From Micromonospora zingiberis (GTDB lineage: Bacteria > Actinomycetota > Actinomycetes > Mycobacteriales > Micromonosporaceae), in assembly GCF_004331455.1 (NCBI RefSeq), contig NZ_SJJR01000023.1, positions 1 to 64,000 on the forward strand: DNA of 64,000 bases. The letters run 5' to 3'. Shown piece by piece: positions 17,278 to 25,318 of this stretch. The notes under the pieces were generated by a model that saw only the letters and a program-made list of their open reading frames with translations, had not been told where the DNA came from and made no database searches. How positions within the stretch are numbered: position 1 is the stretch's first letter; the number at the start of each line of letters is the position of its first letter. A program made the translations under genes and the position numbers.

Positions 17278-17952
17278 ATGGGGTCACGAAGCTCGCACAT
17301 CGCGCTGGCCAACGCCTACGACGGCATCACCAGCACGGTCGCCGGCCTTGACGACACCGACCTGCAACGGCCCACCCGGTGCCGCGGCTGGCTCGTCGCC
17401 GACCTGCTCTTCCACCTGCTCTGCGATGCCCAACGGGCACTCGTCGCGCTGGCCAGCCCCGCCTCCGGCCCGGCCACCGTGGACGCCGTCAGCTACTGGC
17501 GCGCCTTCCCGGCCGGGAGCGGCGACACCCGCCATGCCTGGTTGGCCCGCCGCTCCGCGGCTGCCTTCGACCGCCCGTCCGGGGTGGTTCGACTCTGGAC
17601 CGACACGGCCCCGGCCGCCGTACGCGCCGCCGGCGGCGCCGACCCCGACCACCTCGTCACCACCCAGGGGCACGTGCTGCGGGTCGCCGACCTGCTGGAC
17701 ACGCTCACCACCGAGGCGGTCGTCCACCATCTCGACCTGATGCTCGATCTGCCCGCCGCGACACCGCCCGGCCCGCCCGCGACATGGGTCGCAGTGACCA
17801 GCATCGACGGTCTGCTCGGCGCAGCCCCGGCCCGGCCAACCGGCTGGGACGACCACGAATACCTGCTCAAAGCCACCGGCCGGCTCGCCCTCACCGCCCC
17901 CGAGCGCCGACAACTCGGCGAACTCGCCAGCCGCCTTCCGGCGCTCGGTTGA
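17278..17952 (+). CDS. Maleylpyruvate isomerase-like (DinB-fold) protein
   Basis: Predicted 224 residues. The N-terminal helices (IALANAYDGITSTVAGLDD, TRCRGWLVADLLFHLLCDAQ) match the mycothiol-dependent maleylpyruvate isomerase N-terminal domain, in which a His binds metal in the LxxHL-type helix (here FHLLCD). A second helix contains EAVVHHLDLMLDLP with a candidate HH metal pair. Proteins of this group use mycothiol or detoxify electrophiles; the substrate here is unknown. Its stop lies ten bases from the convergent dnaB stop. Confidence 0.75.
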   Translation: MGSRSSHIALANAYDGITSTVAGLDDTDLQRPTRCRGWLVADLLFHLLCDAQRALVALASPASGPATVDAVSYWRAFPAGSGDTRHAWLARRSAAAFDRPSGVVRLWTDTAPAAVRAAGGADPDHLVTTQGHVLRVADLLDTLTTEAVVHHLDLMLDLPAATPPGPPATWVAVTSIDGLLGAAPARPTGWDDHEYLLKATGRLALTAPERRQLGELASRLPALG

Positions 17953-17962
17953 CCTAACGAGA

Positions 17963-20896
17963 TCAGACGATGGCCATGTCCACGAACCGCGACAGGTGCA
18001 ACTGAGCCGCCACCGTCACCGTGTCGGTCGGACCATTTCTGTGCTTGGCGACAATGAAATCCGCCTCCCCGGCGCGCGGCGACTCCTTGTCGTAGTAGTC
18101 GTCGCGATGCAGAAGGATGACAACGTCGGCGTCCTGCTCAATTGATCCAGATTCCCGCAAGTCGGACAACTGGGGCCGTTTGTCGGTACGTTGCTCCGGG
18201 CCACGGTTCAGCTGGCTGACCGCGATGACCGGGCACTCGACCTCCTTGGCCAGCAGCTTGAGCCCTCGGGACAGGTCCGCGACCTCCTGCTGTCGGCTCT
18301 CGGTGCGTTTCGGTGAGGTCATCAGCTGGAGGTAGTCGACCACGATCAGCTTCAGGTCGTGTCGCTGCTTGAGTCGGCGAGCCTTGGCCCGGATCTCCAT
18401 CAGGTTCATGCTCGGGGTGTCGTCCACGAACAGCGGCGCCTCGCTGATCTCGCCCATGCAGCGGGCCAGCTTCGTCCAGTCGTCGTCGGAGAGCTGCCCG
18501 CTGCGCAGGACGTGCAGGGGCACGCGGGCCTCGGCCGAGAGCAGCCGCATGACGATCTCGACCTTGCTCATTTCCAGCGAGAAGATGGCCGCCGCCTGAT
18601 TAGCCCTAATGGCCGCATTTCGGGCAAAGTCCATACTTGCCGTGCTGTTGTGCGTCGGAATCATGGCGGGGCCAGCCAGGTACAGGTGGTCCGGATTGTC
18701 GACCGTCACACAGCGCACCGGCACACTCGGAACCGGACGTACATCGACGATGTACCGGGAGCGGACGCCCTCGCGGCCGACCTTGCGCCGACGCTGTCCG
18801 TGAGACACCCGCTTGCGGGTCAGCCTGAACACCTCGTCGCTGGTCGAAAAGTTCAGCGTGTAGGCCACCGAGCTTTCGGGGCGACGCCCCTTGACCGCCT
18901 TACGGTTGACCGAGCAGCGATATCCCAGGCTGACGATGAGCTCGTACACGTCCTCGGCCAGCCGCTGTGATGTCGTGGTGTATTGGACATGACCGGCCGG
19001 GGCGGCGGTACCGTCCGTGTCGAGCAATCCCGCCAAGAGCGCCCGTCGTTGATCCTCGGACGCCCGCAGGTATGGCTGAGGGATGTGTTTGTTGTTCAGA
19101 ACGCCAGCGGCTCGCAACCGTCCGAGGAACGTGCCGTGCTGGCGTCGACAGGGTGCGCAACGTCGGGAGCCGCTCCAACTGCCCGCCGAGGTCGTCCCGC
19201 ACGTCTCACAGCCACCTCGGTCGGTGGCCTTGACGAGCCCTCTCGACCGGCCGCCACACGACCTGCCACAAGTTGTGACGGCAGTGCCGCGAGGAGTGAA
19301 CGTGGCACCGCACACGACGCATGCCCGCTGTTTCAAGGGTTCCAGCGGCGGCAGCTTGATCCCGTAGGAGTAGGTGCCGGCGCCAGGGGTCACCACGAAG
19401 CCATCGTCCGTTACGTACTGAGCGATTTCCGGGTCCGCAGAGGTGAACCGAGAAGCAGCGGCATGCCCATCACCCAACCAGATTCCCAGGGTGTATGGAG
19501 GTACCGGCAAGTCGTCCCGTTCCGGCAGTGACAGCGGTCTGGTGTTGTCCACCGCGTGGTTCACGCGCCCGTCTGCCGGGTGTCGGAGCGTTTTGGCGAT
19601 GTGTTCCGTGGTGACGACCTGCTGATGGACGGCCGTTGTCTCCGCATTCCTGAGCCGGTTCACCCGTGCCGGGAGTTCACCGAACAGGGCGTGCGCAGAG
19701 TAGGCAGCGACGGATCGCCGCCATGGCTTTCCACCCCGGGTGTACTCCCGTTCGACCTGTCCGGCGACGCCGACCTTGGCGGCCAGGACATGCAGGACGT
19801 TCCGGAACTCAGGCCCGGCGATCTCCACCGCCTCGGAGTATGTGACGAGTCGGTCCGGAGATGCGGTGACGGCCAGATGAGCGGCTGCGGCTGCGGCACG
19901 CGCATGCTCGCCCCACTGATGACTCGGTTGCCTCTCGCTCCGCTGCCGGCGCGCTGCCCGGGTGGTGGTCGCCCACAGATGGTCGGCGTCGGCAACGATG
20001 ACGGAGCCGTCGGAGAACTCGACCTCGTAGCAGGGGCGATCGACGCGCACCTCGAACGCGTACGTGACGGTGGTCGGCTTGCCGTCGGCGCCGATCAACT
20101 GGTCGCCCACCTTGACCTCGCCCATGGAGGTCCAGCCGTTCGGTGTCGGCAGCGGAGTATCGAGGGCCAGCGCCTTCCCCAAACCAGGTCGCCCAGCCAC
20201 GATGATCAACTGTCCGGCGTGTAGGCCGTTGAGCAGCCGGTCCAGGTCGGTGAAGCCGGTGGGGACGCCGGTCATCACGCCGCCCTGGGCGCCGACCGCC
20301 TCGATCTCGTCGAGGGTCGGTTGGAGCATGTCGGCGAGGACGGCGAAGTCCTCGCTCACCCGACGCTCGGTGACGTCGTAGACGGCCTGCTGGGCCAGGT
20401 CGACGATGTCGTCGACGTCGCGGCTGCCGCCGCCCGCGGTGCCGTAGCCGAGCTGGACGATCCTGGTGCCGGCCTCGACCAGTCGCCGCAGCACGGCCCG
20501 CTCGCTGACGATGCGCGCGTAGTAGGCGGCGTTCGCGGCCGTCGGGACGCTCGCGATCAGCGTGTGCAGGTAGGGGGCGCCGCCGATGCGGGCCAGGTCA
20601 CCGGAGTCCGCGAGGGCCGCCGCCACGGTGATCGCGTCGGCCGGCTCGCCCCGGCCGTAGATCTCCAGGATGGTGTCGAAGATGGTGGCGTGCACCGGCC
20701 GGTAGAAGTCGTTGGTCTTGAGGATCTCGACGACGTCGGCGATGGCGTCCTTGGACAGCAACATGCCGCCCAGGACGCACTGCTCGGCGGCGATGTCCTG
20801 CGGCGGGGTCTTGTCGAACTGGCCGTCGCGTTGCGGCGGGGCGGACGATGATCCGCCCGGGTACGGCTCTGTCCGCATGTCGTCGGTGACCGACAC
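17963..20896 (-). CDS. dnaB: Replicative DNA helicase DnaB, interrupted by an intein
   Basis: Predicted 977-residue precursor; removal of a 509-residue intein leaves a 468-residue DnaB, the normal size. The N-terminal collar domain (QDIAAEQCVLGGMLLSKDAI) is followed by the RecA-like domain, with Walker A GRPGLGK-ST split exactly between K and S by the intein, Walker B LKLIVVDYLQLM, and the SQLNRGPEQR and LRESGSIEQDADVV blocks. The ring helicase unwinds DNA at replication forks. GTG at 20896 is chosen for the GGAGG upstream; starts at 20911 and 20878 are possible. Splicing is required for activity because the insertion disrupts the nucleotide-binding loop. Confidence 0.95.
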   Translation of the reverse strand: MSVTDDMRTEPYPGGSSSAPPQRDGQFDKTPPQDIAAEQCVLGGMLLSKDAIADVVEILKTNDFYRPVHATIFDTILEIYGRGEPADAITVAAALADSGDLARIGGAPYLHTLIASVPTAANAAYYARIVSERAVLRRLVEAGTRIVQLGYGTAGGGSRDVDDIVDLAQQAVYDVTERRVSEDFAVLADMLQPTLDEIEAVGAQGGVMTGVPTGFTDLDRLLNGLHAGQLIIVAGRPGLGKALALDTPLPTPNGWTSMGEVKVGDQLIGADGKPTTVTYAFEVRVDRPCYEVEFSDGSVIVADADHLWATTTRAARRQRSERQPSHQWGEHARAAAAAAHLAVTASPDRLVTYSEAVEIAGPEFRNVLHVLAAKVGVAGQVEREYTRGGKPWRRSVAAYSAHALFGELPARVNRLRNAETTAVHQQVVTTEHIAKTLRHPADGRVNHAVDNTRPLSLPERDDLPVPPYTLGIWLGDGHAAASRFTSADPEIAQYVTDDGFVVTPGAGTYSYGIKLPPLEPLKQRACVVCGATFTPRGTAVTTCGRSCGGRSRGLVKATDRGGCETCGTTSAGSWSGSRRCAPCRRQHGTFLGRLRAAGVLNNKHIPQPYLRASEDQRRALLAGLLDTDGTAAPAGHVQYTTTSQRLAEDVYELIVSLGYRCSVNRKAVKGRRPESSVAYTLNFSTSDEVFRLTRKRVSHGQRRRKVGREGVRSRYIVDVRPVPSVPVRCVTVDNPDHLYLAGPAMIPTHNSTASMDFARNAAIRANQAAAIFSLEMSKVEIVMRLLSAEARVPLHVLRSGQLSDDDWTKLARCMGEISEAPLFVDDTPSMNLMEIRAKARRLKQRHDLKLIVVDYLQLMTSPKRTESRQQEVADLSRGLKLLAKEVECPVIAVSQLNRGPEQRTDKRPQLSDLRESGSIEQDADVVILLHRDDYYDKESPRAGEADFIVAKHRNGPTDTVTVAAQLHLSRFVDMAIV
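18647..20173 (-). other. DnaB intein, class 3-type, with LAGLIDADG endonuclease and two CxxC pairs
   Basis: The 509-residue intein starts at Ala (ALALDTPLPTPNGW) and ends at THN, with Ser as the next extein residue. It has no N-terminal Cys/Ser/Thr; instead it shows the W-C-T triad of class 3 inteins: DADHLW (block B), VRCVTVDNPDHLYL (block F Cys) and PTHN (block G Thr). Endonuclease motifs are LGIWLGDGHA and LLAGLLDTDG. Between them are CVVC ... C-x3-C and CETC ... CAPC, two probable zinc ribbons of ~25 residues each. I assume a functional splicing element. The homing endonuclease could also be active, since its key acidic residues are kept. Confidence 0.88.
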
Positions 20897-21287
20897 CGGG
20901 CCCCCCTCCACTGCGTCGGCGCGGTTCCAGGCGCCATCGCCCGGGTCCGTCTAGGTTGACCGTCCGCGTCGATCGGGGGCCATCGGGCGGGCGGCTTGGG
21001 CCACCATACGGAACCCGAGGTCAGGCCCTCAACCGCAGCGGTGGACGAGCCTCGGGACAACCTGTGGACGCCGGTGCACAGGCATGTGCGCAGGGTGTGC
21101 ACAGGGTGTGGATAACTGTTGGGAGAGTCCCGACGTCGCGCTGTTGAGCTGTGCGGATATCATCCACAGCCTGTGGACGATAATTTCCGGGTAGGGCTTT
21201 GTCCCGATAGTCCCGTAGGATCGGTGCCCTACGGCTACACCTGGACAGCGGATTGCACTTTCGGTTGAGAAGGGTCACGCTCCGGCC
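20897..21287. other. dnaB upstream region with DnaA-box-like repeats
   Basis: 391 bases with no believable gene. It contains an exact DnaA box tgtggataa (21107-21115), several tgtgcaca/tgtggac-type near-repeats between 21060 and 21115, and a perfect palindrome tccacag-c-ctgtgga at 21163-21177. Possible control of dnaB by DnaA, or a DnaA titration site. Confidence 0.55.
21107..21115 (-). promoter_or_regulatory. Exact DnaA box upstream of dnaB
   Basis: tgtggataa (complement of the consensus TTATCCACA) in a run of similar sequences; about 210 bases upstream of the dnaB start. Confidence 0.6.
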
Positions 21288-22952
21288 GTGAGTTACCGGG
21301 ACTGGGCAAGCGGGGAGGATGGTCCGCGCGAGCGACGGTCGGCCGCCTCGTGGGCCGATCCCGCCGAGGACGCTCCGGACGACCGCTACGACTCCGCCGT
21401 CGAGCGCTACCGCACTCCGAGCCGCCGTCGCGCGATCGAGCGTGGGCAGGAGGAGCCGGCCGAGCCGTACCTGCCGCGGTGGGCGCTGGAGTCGGGCGTA
21501 CGCAGCGTCGACGGTGGAGGCCGGCATGCCGCCCCGGACGACGATGACGACGAGGACCGCCCCCGGTACGCCGGCAGTCGGCGGGCCACGGAGACCACCC
21601 GGAGCCGGCAGCCCAGCGAGTCGACGTGGCGGGAATCCTCGCCGCCGGCCGCCGAGGCCACCTCGGACCACACCCGGGAATGGACGTTCGACCGTCCACA
21701 GGAGGGTGGTTACGTCGGCAGTCGGCGAGCTGCCGACGATGACCCGGTGTCCGGTGTGACACCGCAGAGCCGGCCCCGGCGGGCGCAGTCGCGTCGCCGC
21801 GAGGTGACCTGGTCAGGTCTGTCCGACGAGGGCGAGCAGCCGGCCGGCTCGGAGTCTGCTGCGGAGGCGCCCACCCGGCGTCGGCGTCGCGCGGCGGAGC
21901 CCGACCCGGGCCCGGCCGTGGATCCGTGGGAGCGGACGGCGGAGCCGTGGGAGCGTCGGGCGGAGCCGGAGAAGGTTCGGCCTGCGGTGGATCCGTGGGA
22001 CGCGTCGGGGCTGCACGCGTGGCAGCAACCCGCCGAGGTCGGTAACCGGGGCGAGGCTGGGTCCACCGATCCGTGGGACGCGGACAGCACCAGTCAGTGG
22101 CTCCAGGCACCGGCGTCGGATCAGTGGCTTGAGCCGGACCGGACAGGTCAGTGGCTCCAGCCTGACAGTACGGGTCAGTGGGAGCGTCCTGCCGAGGCCG
22201 ATCGGTGGGATCGGCGGCGCGGCTCGAACCGATGGGACGGGCATTCCGAGCCGGATCGGTGGGACCGTACGCAACCTCCGACCTCGGGCGCCACGTCGGG
22301 TGCGACGTCGGGTGCCGGGCAGTGGTCCTGGGCTGAGCCGGCGGAAGCGGAGCCGGCGCAGGAGGCTTTCTGGCCGGGGACCCGGTTGGCCGGCGACGAT
22401 CCGCGATGGGTCGAGGCGAGCGTGTCGGCGCCGAGGTCGCCGGTGGTCGGTTACACCGCGCCTCGGCCGCGTTCGGCACCCCGGCGTCCCGCATCGGTGC
22501 CACCGTCCCGGCAGACCGGCATGGCGTCGGTACGGCGGCGCATCGAGGCGGTCGGTAACGGCGGGTGGAACCGGCGGCTGGAAGACGATCTGCTCGATCC
22601 TGATCCGGGGGCTCCGTGGCTGCCGCTGCTCTACACAGCGGCCTGTTATCTCCTGCCCGCGATAGTGATCTTCGTCTGGCTGCTGACGCTGGATGGTGCG
22701 CCGCCCACGGGTTGCGTGACGGATATCAGCGGTGGGGGTTGCGATTCGCCACGGGCGCGGGCGTTCGGGGCGATGGTGACGGGGATACCGCGCTTCGGGC
22801 TCGCGTTGGCGAGCAGTCTGGTGGTCGCGACGCTGTTGCGGCGGGTGGGTACCACGTGGAAGCCGACGACGGTGGCGCTCGCCGCTGCGGTGGTCGGCGG
22901 TGGCCTCTCGACGGTATTGATCAGCGCGGTGACGGGTCAGCCCATCGGCTGA
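21288..22952 (+). CDS. Long disordered, Trp-rich membrane protein
   Basis: Predicted 554 residues. Residues 1-~425 are low-complexity, charged, rich in Arg, Asp, Glu, Pro and Ser, with scattered repeats containing tryptophan (VDPWERTAEPWERR, TDPWDADS, DQWLEPDRTGQWLQ, DRWDRRRGSNRWDG). The C-terminal ~110 residues contain three hydrophobic helices (PLLYTAACYLLPAIVIFVWL, FGLALASSLVVATLL and VALAAAVVGGGLSTVL) and look like a short membrane domain. No catalytic motif is seen. Genes of this kind near dnaB are known in Micromonosporaceae, but a role has not been assigned. It starts with GTG (MSYRDWAS) and converges on rplI. Confidence 0.7.
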   Translation: MSYRDWASGEDGPRERRSAASWADPAEDAPDDRYDSAVERYRTPSRRRAIERGQEEPAEPYLPRWALESGVRSVDGGGRHAAPDDDDDEDRPRYAGSRRATETTRSRQPSESTWRESSPPAAEATSDHTREWTFDRPQEGGYVGSRRAADDDPVSGVTPQSRPRRAQSRRREVTWSGLSDEGEQPAGSESAAEAPTRRRRRAAEPDPGPAVDPWERTAEPWERRAEPEKVRPAVDPWDASGLHAWQQPAEVGNRGEAGSTDPWDADSTSQWLQAPASDQWLEPDRTGQWLQPDSTGQWERPAEADRWDRRRGSNRWDGHSEPDRWDRTQPPTSGATSGATSGAGQWSWAEPAEAEPAQEAFWPGTRLAGDDPRWVEASVSAPRSPVVGYTAPRPRSAPRRPASVPPSRQTGMASVRRRIEAVGNGGWNRRLEDDLLDPDPGAPWLPLLYTAACYLLPAIVIFVWLLTLDGAPPTGCVTDISGGGCDSPRARAFGAMVTGIPRFGLALASSLVVATLLRRVGTTWKPTTVALAAAVVGGGLSTVLISAVTGQPIG

Positions 22953-23024
22953 CCGTGGGTCGGCTTCGTCTTCCGTCACACGTCGCCATCTGAATGGGCG
23001 TGGCAGCCAGCCGGTGATACGTGA

Positions 23025-23060
23025 CCGGGCCCGCACCATCTGGAGATGGTGCGGGCCCGG
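23025..23060. terminator. Bidirectional terminator hairpin after rplI
   Basis: A 17-base perfect inverted repeat (ccgggcccgcaccatct at 23025-23041 with its complement at 23044-23060, two-base loop). It lies between the convergent stop of the Trp-rich protein (22952) and the stop of rplI (23080). Confidence 0.7.
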
Positions 23061-23079
23061 TCAGCTGTCGTGCGAGGGC

Positions 23080-23526
23080 TCAGCCCTGCATGACGTTGAG
23101 GTTGAAGGTGGCGGTCACCTCGGGGTGCAGCTTGATCCGCACCGGGTGCGATCCGATCGACTTGATGTGACCGGACACCTCCAGCCGACGCCGGTCGAGG
23201 GCCGGGCCGCCGGCCGCCTTGACGGCGTCGACGATCTCGGCCGGGGTGACCGAGCCGAAGAGTCGGCCGCCCTCGCCGGCACGGGCCTTGAGGTTGACCT
23301 TGAGAGCCTCGAGTTGGCCCTTCACCTCGTTGGCGTGGCCGAGGTCACGGATCTCACGGGCCGAGCGGGCCCGCTTGATGAGGGTGACCTGCTTCTCCGC
23401 GCCCTTGGTCCAGGCGATCGCGAAGCCCTGCGGAAGCAGGTAGTTACGGCCGTAGCCGTTCTTGACCTCGACGATGTCACCCGGGGCACCGAGCCCGGAC
23501 ACTTCCTGAGTCAGGATGATCTTCAT
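23080..23526 (-). CDS. rplI: 50S ribosomal protein bL9
   Basis: Predicted 148 residues with the bL9 N-terminal signature MKIILTQEVSGLGAPGDIVEVKNGYGRNYLLP, the long connecting helix and a C-terminal RNA-binding domain (GRLFGSVTPAEIVDAV). Last gene of the rpsF-ssb-rpsR-rplI operon, 14 bases after rpsR. The ribosomal protein binds 23S rRNA at the L1 stalk base. Confidence 0.98.
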   Translation of the reverse strand: MKIILTQEVSGLGAPGDIVEVKNGYGRNYLLPQGFAIAWTKGAEKQVTLIKRARSAREIRDLGHANEVKGQLEALKVNLKARAGEGGRLFGSVTPAEIVDAVKAAGGPALDRRRLEVSGHIKSIGSHPVRIKLHPEVTATFNLNVMQG

Positions 23527-23540
23527 GTCGGCGCCTCCTC

Positions 23541-23780
23541 TCAGCGGGCCGTCGCCGTGTACGGCAGGAGCGCCATCTCACGGGCGTTCTTGACCGCACG
23601 GGCGATCTGCCGCTGCTGCTGCGAGGTCACGCCGGTCACCCGCCGAGCGCGGATCTTGCCGCGGTCGGAGATGAACTTGCGCAGCAGCGCGGTGTCCTTG
23701 TAATCGATGTAGGTGATCCCGTCCTTGTCGAGCGGGTTCACCTTCTTCTTCGGCTTGCGCAGTGCCGCAGCCTTCGCCAT
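23541..23780 (-). CDS. rpsR: 30S ribosomal protein bS18
   Basis: Predicted 79 residues starting MAKAAALRKPKKKVNPLDKD, with ITYIDYKDTALLRKFISDRG, ARRVTGVTSQQQRQIARA and KNAREMALLPYT. The ATG at 23780 is preceded by AGGAG and gives the family length; upstream in-frame residues are not conserved. bS18 pairs with bS6 on the platform of the small subunit. It sits between ssb and rplI. Confidence 0.97.
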   Translation of the reverse strand: MAKAAALRKPKKKVNPLDKDGITYIDYKDTALLRKFISDRGKIRARRVTGVTSQQQRQIARAVKNAREMALLPYTATAR

Positions 23781-23821
23781 TGCTCTTGCTCCTGGTTTAC
23801 GATCACGGGCGCTCGGCGCCA

Positions 23822-24331
23822 TTAGAACGGGGGCTCCTCATCGAAGTTGCCGCCACCCGAACGTGAGGGTGCCGGTGCGGCCGAAGCCCAGGGGTCGTCG
23901 AAGTTGCCTCCGCCGCCCTGGCCACCACCGCCACCGCTACCGAAGCCGCCGCCACCGCCACCGGAGCGGGACATCTTCTGCACCTTCGCCGTGGCGTAGC
24001 GCAGCGACGGGCCGATCTCGTCGACCTCCAGCTCGATGACGGTGCGCTTCTCACCCTCGCGGGTCTCGTAGGACCGCTGCCGAAGCCGGCCCGACACGAT
24101 CACGCGGGCGCCGCGCTGTAGCGACTCCGCCACGTGCTCCGCGGCCTGCCGCCAGACGGTGCACGAAAGGAACAGCGGCTCGCCGTCCTTCCACTCGCCG
24201 GACGCCTTGTCCATGAATCGGGGCGTCGAGGCGACCCGGAACTTGGCGACCGCCGCCCCCGAGGGAGTGAATCGCAACTCGGGGTCATCGGTCAGATTGC
24301 CGATGACCGTGATGGTGGTGTCTCCTGCCAT
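23822..24331 (-). CDS. ssb: Single-stranded DNA-binding protein
   Basis: Predicted 169 residues: an OB fold (TTITVIGNLTDDPELRFTPSG, SCTVWRQAAEHVAESLQRGARVIVSGRL) followed by a glycine-rich linker (about residues 120-155, long GGGGG runs) and the acidic tip DEEPPF that recruits partner proteins. The ATG at 24331 has GAGGAG upstream. SSB protects single-stranded DNA at replication forks and recombination sites; here it is encoded between rpsF and rpsR. Confidence 0.97.
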   Translation of the reverse strand: MAGDTTITVIGNLTDDPELRFTPSGAAVAKFRVASTPRFMDKASGEWKDGEPLFLSCTVWRQAAEHVAESLQRGARVIVSGRLRQRSYETREGEKRTVIELEVDEIGPSLRYATAKVQKMSRSGGGGGGFGSGGGGGQGGGGNFDDPWASAAPAPSRSGGGNFDEEPPF

Positions 24332-24428
24332 GACCATCTCCTCGCGCACTCATCCGTTCTGCCGTACAGGTTCTCAGAACCCTCTGACAGCACGGGTGAG
24401 GCTGATCCGGGTGGGGCTGGGTGGATAG

Positions 24429-24719
24429 TTAGCGCATCTCCGGCCGAATGACCTTGGTACGCAGCACGGACTCGTTGAGCCGCAACTGCCGGTCCAGCTC
24501 GGCCACCGCCTCCGGCGTCGCCTGGAGGTCGATGACGGCGTAGATGCCCTCGGACTTCTTGTTGATCTCGTACGCGAGGCGCCGGCGGCCCCACACGTCG
24601 GTCTTCTCCACCGAGCCACCCGCGGTCCTGATCACGTTCAGGTACGTGTCGAGCGACGGGGCGACGGTGCGCTCCTCGAGGCTGGAGTCGAGGATCACCA
24701 TGATTTCGTAATGACGCAA
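24429..24719 (-). CDS. rpsF: 30S ribosomal protein bS6
   Basis: Predicted 96 residues beginning (TTG)RHYEIMVILDSSLEERTV, with the bS6 blocks GGSVEKTDVWGRRRLAYEI and SEGIYAVIDLQATPEAVAEL. TTG start at 24719, preceded by caggagg; a TTG start is usual for actinobacterial rpsF and fits the length. bS6 binds bS18 and 16S rRNA. It opens the rpsF-ssb-rpsR-rplI operon and lies after a structured leader that could respond to its own product. Confidence 0.97.
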   Translation of the reverse strand: MRHYEIMVILDSSLEERTVAPSLDTYLNVIRTAGGSVEKTDVWGRRRLAYEINKKSEGIYAVIDLQATPEAVAELDRQLRLNESVLRTKVIRPEMR

Positions 24720-24729
24720 GACGTGCTCA

Positions 24730-24772
24730 CCTCCTGTGGGCTAAGCGGCCACGGTCCTTCCGTGGCAGGAGG
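24730..24772 (-). promoter_or_regulatory. Candidate S6:S18 ribosomal-protein leader hairpin
   Basis: Read on the minus strand, cctcctg (24772-24766) can pair with caggagg (24736-24730), which contains the rpsF Shine-Dalgarno. Enclosed is a six-base-pair hairpin (ccacgg ... ccgtgg), followed by ccgcttagcc, which supplies the CCG trinucleotide expected in the known S6:S18 autoregulatory motif. Pairing would hide the ribosome binding site when the bS6-bS18 complex binds. Confidence 0.55.
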
Positions 24773-25318
24773 TCGTGCGTCGTGGCCCGTCCCGACGCGG
24801 GGGAACCCGACCGGGAGCGGACAACCTGACCAGGATACCCGGCCCAGACGATCACCCTCATCGAGGTGACGGGCACAGCGAACCGGGGGCCCATGCCGAC
24901 GTCGCTGTCGACACGGGCCCCCGGCCACGTGACCGCGGGGCGCCTCGTCCGCATTCCTTGGGTGGGACCTGGGGAGGAACGACCACACCGATGAGGTTGG
25001 ACCGGAGACGCCCCGCGGAGCTTTATCACGTTGTTACCTGACGTTATCGCGGAAGTCAGTGCTTCACGGGGCAAATCTCAAAATTTCCGACAATTTTCTC
25101 GGCTGGCCGTGAACCGTTGCCACCAGCTCGACACCGTGGCCACCGGACCACAGTCCACGTCCTACTCCGCTGATCTGTTTCGCCACCGTCGAACGGCGGC
25201 GGAGCTGACCTGCTGCACTTGTCGCATCCACCGGAATCAACGACTCCACTGAGGCTCGGTGACGCCACCCGTCGGTGGGTCACCACGGCTGTCGGCGACG
25301 CGACGTAGGCTCGCCTGC
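24773..25318. other. Gene-free stretch upstream of rpsF
   Basis: About 550 bases between the rpsF leader and nfo. The part around 25060-25110 is locally AT-richer and probably holds the rpsF promoter on the minus strand. Short frames are open on both strands, but none shows a family signature or a good ribosome binding site. No RNA gene recognised. Confidence 0.5.

Noticed and set aside
25031..25252. Plus-strand 73-codon frame upstream of nfo
   Set aside because: No ribosome binding site, no recognisable motif.
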